This document shows, in pieces, positions 36,038 through 45,865 of a stretch of 64,000 bases of DNA. Each line of letters begins with the position of its first letter. The first letter of the stretch is position 1. A program made the translations under genes and the position numbers. The notes under the pieces were generated by a model, which was not told the origin of the DNA, did not search any database, and saw nothing but the letters and a program-made list of their open reading frames with translations. The stretch is from Bacteroidota bacterium. Lineage in GTDB: Bacteria > Bacteroidota > Bacteroidia > Bacteroidales > Cfx3-03. Location: the NCBI GenBank assembly GCA_013390605.1, contig JACAUB010000001.1:1541105-1605104 (forward strand). The letters are read 5' to 3'.

Positions 36038-37891
36038 TTACCAATTAGGACTTTGTATTAACGAAGGACAGTTTGTGGTCTCGCTCGAAACTAAAGGCCA
36101 GAAATAGTTCTTAGATGTAAAGACTCTGTCTTCTAATTTGAAACGCTGCATCTTATAATTTACACCATTAACAACCATTGTTCCGCTTGGATCTGCTACA
36201 GCTTTTATTCCATGCACGACTCTTTGTGTTCTGGCGTATGGCCATACATTTTCAGGTGTCGAGGATGCTTTTGCTGCTGCTTCCTGAGCCAATTCAACAT
36301 CTGAATCGGGTTCTAAATTCCAACGAGAATAGAAGTAGCGTTTGTTTTCATAGAAAAATTCAACACGACGTTCTCTTTGAATATATTTATGCAATGCCTG
36401 TGCATTTAATCCGGGAGGAACCGGAGCCATGAATGAGCGTGAACGTAAGTTGTTTAGAACAGTATATATTTCCTGGCTGGGACCACTAAACTTATTCATT
36501 GCTTCGCAATAGATTAATTGAATTTCAGGAAGACGAATCATTGGAAAATGCAAAGGCCAGCCACCGCTTCTTTTCCAATCTTCATGAAAGAATTTACGTA
36601 AGTAATAACCGGTAGATGTGGCATTACTTGCTCCCAATTTATCAGGTCCGTTTGCAATATCAATAACTTTATTTTGATAAGTACATCCATGATACATCAC
36701 ATCTGAATAGAAACGTGGATCGCGATTTTCATAAGGTCTATTTTCATCAAAACCTTTTGCTTTTGCTTGTGGATCATAAGTTGCATATCCATAACCGTCG
36801 TTACCGATGAATTCATATTCATCAACTTGTTCTTGAAGTGGTTGTAAACGAGCTGCACCACCACAAGTTGGTGGAATATGGTCACCTTGCCATGATTCAG
36901 CTTTATTATTAGGCATTACTAGGATCCACTCCGATTGAATAGCAACCGGATCAATGTATATCTGCTTGATCCTGGCATATACCTTATTATTACTTTCAGC
37001 CTGAAAATTGGAACCTTGTCCCATATACAGGCTAAAACGTGGTGTTCCATTATTTTGAAGATCCATTACTGCTTTGGCGGCATCGGCTGCTAGTTTCCAT
37101 TTATTTGCGTCATATGCGCTATAGGTTTCTTTGCCAACACGGGTATCAATACCAGGAAGTTTTCCACCGTTATACATTGGACTGGCATTCATGTATAAAA
37201 GAATTGCTTTTAATGCTAAAGCTGCACCTTTATCTGCTCTACCAAATTCAATATCCTGATGACGTACTGGTAAATTCGTTGCAGCAAAATCAAGATCTGC
37301 AATCATCTTTTTAAGTGTTTCCGGCCATGATTGACGTACAAATTTTACATTGCCTGCTAGATCTGCCACATAGTCCATATAGACAATATCGCCATACCAA
37401 CGAGCAACCAGGAAATGAAGATATGCACGAATGAAATGAGCCTCTGCTATACGGTTTTTCAAGTCGCCAGGTTGGAGTGGATTATCAGGCGATTTGTATT
37501 TTTCTACTCCGGTAAGAAATACATTCACCTTACGAATTGAATTGTAGAAATCATTCCAATACATTCCATTGGCTTTGCTTGGCATACCGATAGAGGGGCC
37601 GAAACTTCCAAAGTTAAATTGGTCGGGGATAGCTTGTTCTACTTTTGTTCCTTTGCACTCGTCAGTAATACCTGATATGGAGAAATCCTGGAGGCCAACA
37701 ATTCCGCGATCGCGATCACGCATATCCATATATAATTTGTTTGCCATACCATTAACCTTATCCCAATTAGAAAAGGCAACTTCTTCAGTTACCTGATTAT
37801 CAGGGGCTCTATCTAGTACCTTTCCACACGACATAAATAGAAATACAAAACTGAGTAAGGCTGTAAACGAAAAATATTTTCTGTTTTTCAT
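36038..37891 (-). CDS. SusD/RagB-family lipoprotein, locus 1
   Basis: 617-aa surface lipoprotein (lipobox FMSC, about Cys22) of the SusD/RagB family, which binds glycan at the cell surface and forms the lid of its SusC partner. An N-terminal helical TPR-like part (about 60-300) carries the usual 'AEAHFIRAYLHFLVARWYGDIVY' segment, and the C-terminus has 'RLPEIQLIYCEAMNKF' and 'RERRVEFFYENKRYFYSRW'. The gene begins 11 nt after SusC. Longer than the locus 2 homologue (538 aa) and clearly divergent from it, so a different ligand is likely. Confidence 0.95.
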   Translation of the reverse strand: MKNRKYFSFTALLSFVFLFMSCGKVLDRAPDNQVTEEVAFSNWDKVNGMANKLYMDMRDRDRGIVGLQDFSISGITDECKGTKVEQAIPDQFNFGSFGPSIGMPSKANGMYWNDFYNSIRKVNVFLTGVEKYKSPDNPLQPGDLKNRIAEAHFIRAYLHFLVARWYGDIVYMDYVADLAGNVKFVRQSWPETLKKMIADLDFAATNLPVRHQDIEFGRADKGAALALKAILLYMNASPMYNGGKLPGIDTRVGKETYSAYDANKWKLAADAAKAVMDLQNNGTPRFSLYMGQGSNFQAESNNKVYARIKQIYIDPVAIQSEWILVMPNNKAESWQGDHIPPTCGGAARLQPLQEQVDEYEFIGNDGYGYATYDPQAKAKGFDENRPYENRDPRFYSDVMYHGCTYQNKVIDIANGPDKLGASNATSTGYYLRKFFHEDWKRSGGWPLHFPMIRLPEIQLIYCEAMNKFSGPSQEIYTVLNNLRSRSFMAPVPPGLNAQALHKYIQRERRVEFFYENKRYFYSRWNLEPDSDVELAQEAAAKASSTPENVWPYARTQRVVHGIKAVADPSGTMVVNGVNYKMQRFKLEDRVFTSKNYFWPLVSSETTNCPSLIQSPNW

Positions 37892-37902
37892 GATTTAGTC
37901 AA

Positions 37903-40900
37903 TTAAAATGTTACATCAACACCAAAACTTATAACTCGTTGAATAGGATACCAGTCACCTCCTGTATTTGTTTCAGGATCAACATCGTATTTCTTCAATT
38001 TATCCCATGTTAAAAGGTTTAGACCTTGAACATAAAAGCGGGTCTTTGAAAATCCAATTTTTCTCAAAGCATTAGGCGATATGGAATAACCAATTTCCAT
38101 GCTCTTTAATCGAATGTAAGAAGCATCGGCAAGAAAAAGTGAGCTTTGTGAGTTTTTGTTATTTGGATAAGGGCCATAATGTAATGCTGGATAAGATGCC
38201 GTTGCAGCTGTTGCAGGAGTCCAACGATTTAAATGTAGGTCTTTAACCCTACCTATAATATCTTGTCCGTATGTTGGAAAATCCCATGCAGCAGCATCCG
38301 TTAGTTCAATACTGCAAAGTGTAGCTCCTTGGAATAATAAACTGAGGTCAAATCCTTTATAAGAAATTCCCATGGGGATACCAAACTGGATTTCAGGATT
38401 ACGAGGATTGCCCATGGCGATTCTATCTTCCTGATCGGTGATTTTGCCATCACCATTTTGATCTTTATAGACACAATCTCCAGGAATTAATTTTCCCCAT
38501 GGTTGATAAACTGCAGCATTTAATTTGTCAGCTTCTGCCTGATCTTTTACAAAATGATCAAACTGATACACAAATTGTTCACCAATACGTTTGCCGGTAC
38601 GGGCTGCATAAGGAACAGGTTTGCCATCAGGAGCAATCCGATCTATTTCGTTCATGAATTTTATTTTATTACGAGCAAACGAAAAGTTAGGCCTGATATA
38701 ATAACTGAAATCCTTTCCTATGTTATCATTCCATCCAATTTCCAAATCGATACCTTTATTGTCTACAATTCCAAGATTTAACTGTGGTGAGTTTTGTCCT
38801 ACAACAGCAGATAAACTTTTCACTCCGTTATCTCCAGGTTGTGTTAAGATATCATAACGATGTTCAAAGAAAACATCGGCTGTAAAACTCAATCTGTTAT
38901 TTAATATTTTGGTTTCTATACCTGCATTATATTTCTTCGACTTTTCCCATGTTAATGCTGGATTAGCAAGACTCCCTTCGTATACATTTGCAGGAGCACT
39001 TGAATTTTGTGTTGTGCCGAAGTTATAGCTGTTACCATCTACAGTGAAAAATTGGAGGAATCCAAATCTATTTCCCGGAAGTTGATCGCTTCCTACAAGT
39101 CCAAAAGATCCTCTTATTTTTAGATAATCAATGAACGAATTGTTTTTCAGAAAGCTTTCGTTACTGGCAACCCAGCCTAGGGCTACGGCAGGAAATAATC
39201 CATATCGATGCCCTTTTGCAAAGTTCTCAGAACCATTGTACGCTGTATTTACTTCAAAAAGATATTTTTCAGCATAGTTATACGTTGCGCGGAAAGCTGT
39301 TCCCTGCGTAGCATAAGGAACATCATTTTGGTATGTGCGGGTTGATTGACGGATTAATAAAAGTGCTGAGATGTTGTTTTGTCCGAATGATCTGGCATAA
39401 TTTAAGGATGCCTGTACATCATTTTTTCTTTGTGGAGGAGGCGTTGACGCATTATAACCATTGTTCATGGAGTTATTATCTGTACGACGTGGCGAAACAT
39501 AAGCACCGGTATAATTCCCTCCGTTCATAAAAACATCAACTCCTGCACTTGGGTAGAAGGTTGCATATCCGCCATATTCCCTATACCCTTCGCTTTCATG
39601 AGGAATCGTTCTGTCGACAGTGTTCCCGGCTTGGATATCATACGAAAACTGAACTTCAGAGGTTAGGCCCTTTGTGATGAAATCAAGTTTATGTCCCATG
39701 ACAAAGCTTCCATCCATGAACGTTTTATATTCATTGATGAATCCGGAGTAAGCTAATTCACCCAACATGTTATAACGATATAGTTGTGATCCGAAAAGCA
39801 ATCCTTCAGGATGTTTTGCCTCATACTTTGCATTGGCTGGATTATCGTTATTTTGCAATATTACAGGATAAATAGAGGGTTGTGTATTTGCAATCGTAAT
39901 AACTCTTGATGCAGTCGTTCCAGGAGCTATTCTATTTTGGATTCGTCCACCCAGATTTAGTTTTACATAGAAATCGTCAGTGATGTTGATATCAATATTA
40001 GATCTGAAGTTGTATCTCTTAAAGACTGCATTTGTATTTTGGGGACCATCATTCGTGTGTTGATAATTACCGTTTTGATTCATGTAGCCAGCTAAAACAA
40101 AATATTTTACTGTTTTAGTTCCTCCCTGAATATTTAAGCTATAGTCTTGCTGCATACTAGGTTTAAAGGCATAGTCAAAGAGATTGGTGTTGTAGCCAAG
40201 TCCATCAGAGTTATCACCTTTGGCTTTTCTATAGTTTGCAATTTGGGCTTGAGAAAATAGAGCAGAAGTTGTTTTGGGATCGTCGTTTAATCTGGCTTCA
40301 TTGTATAATGTAGCATAATCAGCTGATCCTAAATAGTCTGGGAATTTGATAGGAGATGAGACACCTGTTGACGCTTTAAAGGTTACATTTGCTTTTTCCA
40401 TTTGTTTACCTCTTCGGGTGGTAACTAAGATAACACCATTAGCTCCTCTGATTCCATATACTGCAGTTGATGAGGCATCCTTTAAAATAGAAAAGGTTTC
40501 TACTTCTTCCGGATTAAGATATTGGAAATCGCGTTCAATTCCATCAACGATTACGATAGGACTTTGGGCGTTATTTCCGGTATTATAAGTAGACATACCA
40601 CGAACAAAAACTGAGCTTTGATCAACTCCCGGTTCTCCACCACTGAACTGGTTTACCATCATTCCTGACATTCTACCGGCTAGTGCATTTGATAAGTTGG
40701 TAGTTGGACTCTGTCTAAGTTCTTTCGTGCTGATTGAAGTTATCGCACCAACTACTGTAACTTTTTTTTGTGACCCGTAACCTACTACTACGACTTCATC
40801 AAGTGTTTTAATACTTTCGACAAGCTTGATTGTAAATTGACTCGTATTATTAACTGCAATTTCCTGCTTTTCAAATCCCATATATGAAACTTCAAGAATT

Positions 40901-41418
40901 GCTTTAGGCGATGAAACGAAAATAGTAAAGGCTCCGTTTACATCAGTAACGGTGGCAGTTGAGGTCCCTTTTTCTTTAACAGTTACTCCAATTAAGGTCT
41001 CAAAACTTTTCGCTGAAACTACGGTTCCGGTTACTTTAAATTTAGCTGCCAACTTATTGGGAGACAGAACAATTAAATTGTGATCTAAAATTTTAAAATT
41101 AAAATTATTGGAATTGGCAAGTTCGTTTAGAATTTTGATTACAGATGTCTTTTCAACAGATACATTTACTCTCTGTTGCATATCAATCTGCTCTGTTCTA
41201 TATAGAAAACGATAATTTGTACTTGCTTCTATTTTCTGAATTACCGATTCAAGTGATATATTCTTTTGTTTAAAGGCTATTTCAGTATCCTGAGAATATG
41301 CATTATTTGCAATAACAGGAAAAATAGCGACCAAAAGAAGAAAAACGGAAATCTTCATTGTTCTGATAATTTGAGTAGTGTGTTTATTTTTTAATACACT
41401 TCTAGTAAAAAATTTCAT
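37903..41418 (-). CDS. SusC-family TonB-dependent receptor, locus 1
   Basis: 1171 aa. After the signal peptide (FPVIANNAYSQ) comes a secretin/TonB short N-terminal domain (about 45-115), which marks transducers that talk to a FecR/ECF sigma pair; then a carboxypeptidase-like domain (about 125-205), the plug after DEVVVVGYGSQKK, and the outer-membrane barrel ending in an aromatic residue (VTF). It imports oligosaccharide with SusD. The start at 41418 is chosen over 41439 because of its MKFF... lead. The base at 41418 also begins an antisense -7 element (see the RNA entry). Confidence 0.95.
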   Translation of the reverse strand: MKFFTRSVLKNKHTTQIIRTMKISVFLLLVAIFPVIANNAYSQDTEIAFKQKNISLESVIQKIEASTNYRFLYRTEQIDMQQRVNVSVEKTSVIKILNELANSNNFNFKILDHNLIVLSPNKLAAKFKVTGTVVSAKSFETLIGVTVKEKGTSTATVTDVNGAFTIFVSSPKAILEVSYMGFEKQEIAVNNTSQFTIKLVESIKTLDEVVVVGYGSQKKVTVVGAITSISTKELRQSPTTNLSNALAGRMSGMMVNQFSGGEPGVDQSSVFVRGMSTYNTGNNAQSPIVIVDGIERDFQYLNPEEVETFSILKDASSTAVYGIRGANGVILVTTRRGKQMEKANVTFKASTGVSSPIKFPDYLGSADYATLYNEARLNDDPKTTSALFSQAQIANYRKAKGDNSDGLGYNTNLFDYAFKPSMQQDYSLNIQGGTKTVKYFVLAGYMNQNGNYQHTNDGPQNTNAVFKRYNFRSNIDINITDDFYVKLNLGGRIQNRIAPGTTASRVITIANTQPSIYPVILQNNDNPANAKYEAKHPEGLLFGSQLYRYNMLGELAYSGFINEYKTFMDGSFVMGHKLDFITKGLTSEVQFSYDIQAGNTVDRTIPHESEGYREYGGYATFYPSAGVDVFMNGGNYTGAYVSPRRTDNNSMNNGYNASTPPPQRKNDVQASLNYARSFGQNNISALLLIRQSTRTYQNDVPYATQGTAFRATYNYAEKYLFEVNTAYNGSENFAKGHRYGLFPAVALGWVASNESFLKNNSFIDYLKIRGSFGLVGSDQLPGNRFGFLQFFTVDGNSYNFGTTQNSSAPANVYEGSLANPALTWEKSKKYNAGIETKILNNRLSFTADVFFEHRYDILTQPGDNGVKSLSAVVGQNSPQLNLGIVDNKGIDLEIGWNDNIGKDFSYYIRPNFSFARNKIKFMNEIDRIAPDGKPVPYAARTGKRIGEQFVYQFDHFVKDQAEADKLNAAVYQPWGKLIPGDCVYKDQNGDGKITDQEDRIAMGNPRNPEIQFGIPMGISYKGFDLSLLFQGATLCSIELTDAAAWDFPTYGQDIIGRVKDLHLNRWTPATAATASYPALHYGPYPNNKNSQSSLFLADASYIRLKSMEIGYSISPNALRKIGFSKTRFYVQGLNLLTWDKLKKYDVDPETNTGGDWYPIQRVISFGVDVTF

Positions 41419-41425
41419 AACTTTG
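41418..41425 (+). promoter_or_regulatory. Antisense -7 element TAACTTTG at the susC start, locus 1
   Basis: Plus-strand TAACTTTG, a perfect TAnnTTTG. Its first base is the complement of the A of the susC ATG. It points away from susC into the leader. A -33 TTTG at the normal distance is not seen. Confidence 0.5.
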
Positions 41426-41431
41426 TACTGT

Positions 41432-41539
41432 TTAATCAAACATTCATTTATTTATACTTCTTTTCCACAGACCTGAAGTAGAAGGCGTTTGGTTAATACC
41501 AAGCCGGAGAGTGGTGCAAACACGATCCGGTTTTTTTTT
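41432..41539 (+). ncRNA. Predicted antisense RNA over the susC leader, locus 1
   Basis: Predicted RNA of about 108 nt, from about 7 nt after the -7 element at 41418-41425 to a terminator with arms CCGGA (41504-41508) and TCCGG (41526-41530), inner pairs GTG/CAC, and nine T (41531-41539). No plus-strand gene lies near, so the terminator needs an antisense transcript to make sense. It contains GAAGGC at 41481-41486, also present in the locus 2 RNA. The setting matches DonS, the cis-antisense RNA class that represses ECF-sigma-controlled glycan loci in Bacteroides. The 5' end is estimated. Confidence 0.55.
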
Positions 41540-41809
41540 AGTTTTTCAATATGTCATAGGCGACTTTTTTGTGACACAATATTTGAAATATACGTTAACT
41601 CTTTTCCATATACACGATAAAAAGGTTAATTTATACTGTAGAAAATTTGAAAAAATATTTTTTTATTGAATTTCCCTACTGTAAGCTGCGGGAAATTAAT
41701 CTTGCAGAAGATGATTTTTTGTTTTGGAAATCAAAAATGAGTGGAATTATAAAGTATCTGGAAGAAAGGTAAATGTTTTGAAAATCAAGTCATTACAAAT
41801 GATGTGTAG
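41540..41809. other. Spacer between sigma factor and susC leader
   Basis: 270 nt with no gene. Holds a short inverted repeat AATTTCCC / GGGAAATT (41669-41676 with 41690-41697) without a T run. The sigma-dependent promoter of susC is expected here, but its consensus is unknown to me. Confidence 0.45.
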
Positions 41810-42415
41810 TTATTGTTGGAAAAGAAAACCATATTTGGAGATGACAATAAGAACAAGCAGTTCTTCTTTTAGTGATTTTATTCCTTGATGAATCAGATTT
41901 CGTGCACTCTGAACAGTGACATTCATTACAGTAGCAAGTTCATCATAATTGAGACCTGTAAAATATCGCAAATAAACTGCCTCACGAACCCGAGGGGGTA
42001 ATTCGTTTAACGCATTAAGTAACTTTGAAATTTGATCTTGTGCAAATTCAGCTTCTGTTTTAAAATCTTCGGGTTCAAAATTTAATAATTCAGGTAACTC
42101 TGAAATTGATACATTCTGAATCGGAACTTTCTCTGCTAATCTTGATTGATCTATTGTTAAATTACGGAAAGCCCTGATTAAATATGGTTTTACTTGTTTA
42201 ACAGTTTTAATTCTATTTCTTGACTCCCATAACTTTACAAAAAGGTCTTGAATACTATCACGAACCAACTCCTCATTCCCTGTTAATTTCATTCCATAGG
42301 CATACAAATCATCATAATATAGTTCAAAAAGAGATCCTAAGGCATTTTTCTCTCCTTCTCTGAACTGAATCCATAAGACGCTTTCTTGGTTATATCTATC
42401 TGAGTAATCAGTCAT
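41810..42415 (-). CDS. ECF sigma-70 factor, locus 1
   Basis: 201 aa. Region 2 (about 25-90: 'LFELYYDDLYAYGMKLTGNEELVRDSIQDLFVKLW') and region 4 with a helix-turn-helix (about 140-190: 'ALNELPPRVREAVYLRYFTGLNYDELATVMNVTVQSARNLIHQ'). The family directs RNA polymerase to SusC promoters and is controlled by FecR anti-sigma factors. It lies upstream of SusC, but its FecR partner is on the far side of SusC-SusD. No terminator separates it from SusC, so read-through transcription is possible. Confidence 0.95.
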   Translation of the reverse strand: MTDYSDRYNQESVLWIQFREGEKNALGSLFELYYDDLYAYGMKLTGNEELVRDSIQDLFVKLWESRNRIKTVKQVKPYLIRAFRNLTIDQSRLAEKVPIQNVSISELPELLNFEPEDFKTEAEFAQDQISKLLNALNELPPRVREAVYLRYFTGLNYDELATVMNVTVQSARNLIHQGIKSLKEELLVLIVISKYGFLFQQ

Positions 42416-43025
42416 TAACTCTTTTTATTGTCGACAAAAATGCAATGAAAAAATCTCTTTAATTGCTTTTGCAATATTGCTAATATTTTGGCATAATTGC
42501 AACTCCCAATTTATCTGATTGCGATTATTATGAATAATTGGAGAGTGAAATGGGAAACCATAATTGATTGGATACAAAGGATCACTAAGTGTTGCTATTT
42601 ACTTTGGATTTATTTGAAACAGTTTGTATTAAATTAGCGATACTATATTACTCCAAGCAGAAAAAAAATATCAAACTGTGTTAAGGCCTTTGTAATATTA
42701 AGAAAATGGATCGAACTGTTCTTTTTTCAATTGGATGAATTTGTATAGGTCAGTAGTTATGTAAAAACAACAAGCTGGCTAATTATGCAGTTTCTGGTAG
42801 AATTAGTAATATACAGTTCTGCAATATTTTAATAAAATAGATAAAGCTCCCATTCTTCAAATTAAATATGAACAGATTTTATTATCCAAAGGATTTATTT
42901 TTTGTCTTTGTTGATTTAAGTTGCTAAAAATATTTATTTTAGCTAAAAATATTTAGGTAATTAAAAATATATTTTGGATTGAATAGCTTTTAGTAATATG
43001 TTAATCGCTTTTAAAATATATTGAT
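42416..43025. other. 610-nt divergent spacer
   Basis: No gene seen on either strand. A near-consensus CATTTTTG (plus 42435-42442, read on the minus strand) lies 20 nt before the sigma start. At the right end a short AT-rich repeat occurs twice (GCTAAAAATATTTA, about 42922-42957), just upstream of the zinc-ribbon gene. Confidence 0.45.
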
Positions 43026-43748
43026 ATGAGCTTTTGTATAAAATGTGGGAACCAACTTAAGCCCAATGCCCGTTTCTGTGGTAAGTGTGGCGAAATAATT
43101 ATTCAAACTGTTCAACAACACCCCACCTTAACGGCATTTCCGCTTTGTGGTTTCTGTGGTTCAGTCATAAGTCCCGGGGTTAAATTCTGCACTATATGTG
43201 GTACTCCTGTTTCTGTTAGCTATCAGTCAACACCGCAAAAAATGCCCCAGACTTTATCTGATCCATTACCGAATCAAGTTAATAGCAGTCGCCAGCAGTT
43301 AGTTCAAAAGGGGCCACAAAAAAAAAGATCGAAAGTCTTTAGTCTTGTGGTTAGTATAATCGTAACTTTTTGTATTATAGCAGCGGGGCTCTATTTCTTT
43401 GGCGTTTATAAGCCTAATAATGCTGATACTATTATGGCATTATATCAGAATGAAAAGTATGATCAGGTAAAAATAGATAGTGCTGCAAATGTTGTTGAAA
43501 ATATTTTTGCAACTTCGGATACTGCTCGTTTGGCTAAAATCCTTTCCTCTAATTCGTTGAAAAAATATAGGCAATATTTTGCTGAACTGAAGCCTCATAT
43601 GTCAGCTTTTGCAAGCGACTTTAAAGCGAGAAAGCTTCGTTATGCTACTGCCCGTTTAGCAGTTTATGAATTCAGCTCTAAGGATGGTAAGTTTACTGCA
43701 GAATTTTGTTTGGGTGATAATGGAAAATGGTTGTTAATGAGATTTTAA
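43026..43748 (+). CDS. Membrane protein with two N-terminal zinc ribbons
   Basis: 240 aa. Two zinc ribbons: C4-C7/C18-C21 and C41-C44/C55-C58, each CxxC...CxxCG. A Gln/Ser-rich linker (62-100) follows, then one membrane helix (about 104-126) and a C-terminal domain outside the membrane (130-240) with repeated Tyr/Lys patterns and no known family. Ribbon-TM-domain proteins are common and poorly understood. The exported protein at 43760 begins 12 nt after its stop, so the two share a transcript. The frame runs to the stop at 43746-43748. Confidence 0.8.
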   Translation: MSFCIKCGNQLKPNARFCGKCGEIIIQTVQQHPTLTAFPLCGFCGSVISPGVKFCTICGTPVSVSYQSTPQKMPQTLSDPLPNQVNSSRQQLVQKGPQKKRSKVFSLVVSIIVTFCIIAAGLYFFGVYKPNNADTIMALYQNEKYDQVKIDSAANVVENIFATSDTARLAKILSSNSLKKYRQYFAELKPHMSAFASDFKARKLRYATARLAVYEFSSKDGKFTAEFCLGDNGKWLLMRF

Positions 43749-43759
43749 TATGTAAGCAG

Positions 43760-45865
43760 ATGAATAATTCAGGATATTTTAGATTTACACTTCTCTTATT
43801 GATCGATTTATTTATAATCGTTTTTTTTACAAGTTATGGGAATAAAAGGGCACATCCAGATATTAATGAGATGATTGTCAAAGCTTTTTTAGAAAGAAAT
43901 TCGCACTCAACAAACCGAACGATACTACCTGCATTTAAAAAATATTTTTTTTCATTAGAAATACCCCAACAATGTAAAGGCGTTGCCATAATAAAAGATG
44001 GTTTTTTTCATACCGAAGATATAGTTGAATTAGCAAAAAATACTGATAGAATTCAAACAAACAGCATCGATTTTCTTGATTATGCAGCTTTGAAGTTGAC
44101 GGATGAAGAGGGGGATGCTGAGTTAAGTGCAATGCAATGGATTAAACATGGCGGCTATTCAGCTGATGTCCCGGAACTTCCTGCATCATTGCGCCATTTC
44201 TATGATCCTACTAAACCAGCAGGCCAACGTTATCTTACGGATAATAGTAATGGTATTGTAACTGGATTGATTCAACGGATTTTTACAAATCCCCATATTG
44301 ATGGAGTAGAATGGGCTTTAGGTAAACCTGGCAATCTGGCATTTAATGTTCAGGAGCATTCGTATACATGGGAAAAGGGTAAGGCTTGGATGAAAATGGC
44401 TTTACAGGAACGAAATGAAGATAAACGAAGTGAGTTTATGGGTAAGGCATGGAGAGCATTAGGCGAAACATTACATATGATAGCTGATAATGGTTGTCCA
44501 CCACATGTGCGTAATGACGCACATCCTTCACCATTGTTGCGTAATAATAGAGTATTTGGTAATCCCGATCCATATGAAGAGTACGTTGATTATATTTGGT
44601 TAAATGAACCACAAGTATTTTGGAATTTTGCTAAAGGTGCACCCGATTCTGAATTGAAAAGTCGGATGGCTACAATGGTCCGTGTCCGTGATATAGCCCA
44701 TGAAATGGCAATGTTTACAAATATCAATTTCGTCACTAATGAAACTATTTCAGGAAGAGATAAGGATGAAAATGAAATAAAACAGATTATCCATCCTGAA
44801 TATTCATATCCCGCACCCTTGCTTGATAATATGACTTATGATCCATCTGAATATTATTATACTTCTAAATTGGGAGTTAAAGAATGTACGGATCGTTATT
44901 ATTATGCGAAAATAATTCCGCAAATGTGTGAACCTTACGTTGATTTCGATTGTGTAAAATCACAAGCAAATGTTCTTATTCCTAATATTATTGAAGCTGG
45001 TGTTGATGTGATGCAATTGTTTATACCAAAACTAACCGTTAATTTGCAATCATCAGGAAAAGGAGTAATTAACGGCTCAATAAAACATACTACTGATGTG
45101 GAATATACATCCGAAATAAAATATAATGGAAGTGTTTCTATCATAGTAGTTAATAGTAAATCTAAGTCAAAAAAGGAGTTCACGGTTGAGGCAAAGAACG
45201 GATTATTTGAGAAAAGTGGATTCAACTTTTCTGAAGGTGATCAGGCTTATGCAAGAATTAGTTTTGGTGGTGTTTCCATTGAGTCGGATCAGGTGAATCT
45301 TATCGTGAGCGACATTCCTGTAATAGGTTCTAAATGGGTATTTTTGGAGATAAAAGGTCAGCATACCTATAATAGCTCCTCTTCAGGTGATTATGTTTCA
45401 AATATGATCGATTTTGCACAGAATGATGATGGCGCTCCAGGTTGTGATTATACTTTAAATTGGAACAATCTTGAATTTAGTAACAGTTTTAATTGTGTTT
45501 TCAGATATAGTAAAGGCTCTTATGTCGGTACAGTAAAGGGTAAGTTGACTTCAGATAATAAATGTAATCTTCAAGTTACAACTCACACAACAACACATCC
45601 TTCTGGAGTTTATACTAACTCAAAAAGTTTTAGTTGTAGTATTATTAATGTGCCTTTTCATAAACTGGATGAGAGCGATCCCTATTTTGATAAATTTGTT
45701 TTTAAGGTGAGTGGTTCCAAAATTACTGAATTTATCTCGAGTCTTACATCAAATAACAGCTATGATGGGGGAAAAGATACTCAGAATTCAAGTTTGGTTA
45801 AAAGCTTGTATAATAATGATAGTTACATAAAAATTACATTTTTTAAAAATAAAATGAAAAGGTAA
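43760..45865 (+). CDS. Exported protein with phospholipase C/nuclease-like core
   Basis: 701 aa. N-terminal membrane/signal segment (about 6-26). Residues about 140-310 hold 'SLRHFYDPTKPAG', 'WEKGKAWMKMAL', 'AWRALGETLHMIADNGCPPHVRND' and 'DPYEEYVD': His, Asp and Trp placed as in zinc-dependent phospholipase C/P1 nuclease folds, where the ALGxxLHxxxDxxxPxH helix provides metal ligands. The C-terminal 300 residues are beta-rich (Ig-like stretch, then an unknown module). A phospholipase-like or metal-binding role is inferred. The ATG at 43760 is preferred over 43727, which overlaps the previous gene. Partner of the zinc-ribbon protein by position. Confidence 0.7.
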   Translation: MNNSGYFRFTLLLLIDLFIIVFFTSYGNKRAHPDINEMIVKAFLERNSHSTNRTILPAFKKYFFSLEIPQQCKGVAIIKDGFFHTEDIVELAKNTDRIQTNSIDFLDYAALKLTDEEGDAELSAMQWIKHGGYSADVPELPASLRHFYDPTKPAGQRYLTDNSNGIVTGLIQRIFTNPHIDGVEWALGKPGNLAFNVQEHSYTWEKGKAWMKMALQERNEDKRSEFMGKAWRALGETLHMIADNGCPPHVRNDAHPSPLLRNNRVFGNPDPYEEYVDYIWLNEPQVFWNFAKGAPDSELKSRMATMVRVRDIAHEMAMFTNINFVTNETISGRDKDENEIKQIIHPEYSYPAPLLDNMTYDPSEYYYTSKLGVKECTDRYYYAKIIPQMCEPYVDFDCVKSQANVLIPNIIEAGVDVMQLFIPKLTVNLQSSGKGVINGSIKHTTDVEYTSEIKYNGSVSIIVVNSKSKSKKEFTVEAKNGLFEKSGFNFSEGDQAYARISFGGVSIESDQVNLIVSDIPVIGSKWVFLEIKGQHTYNSSSSGDYVSNMIDFAQNDDGAPGCDYTLNWNNLEFSNSFNCVFRYSKGSYVGTVKGKLTSDNKCNLQVTTHTTTHPSGVYTNSKSFSCSIINVPFHKLDESDPYFDKFVFKVSGSKITEFISSLTSNNSYDGGKDTQNSSLVKSLYNNDSYIKITFFKNKMKR

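Noticed and set aside
36178-36432. Plus-strand frame opposite susD
   Set aside because: Shadow of a well-supported SusD gene; Leu/Phe/His-rich, no start signal.
41669-41697. Inverted repeat AATTTCCC/GGGAAATT as terminator of the sigma gene
   Set aside because: No T run follows on the minus strand and the stem is only 8 bp.
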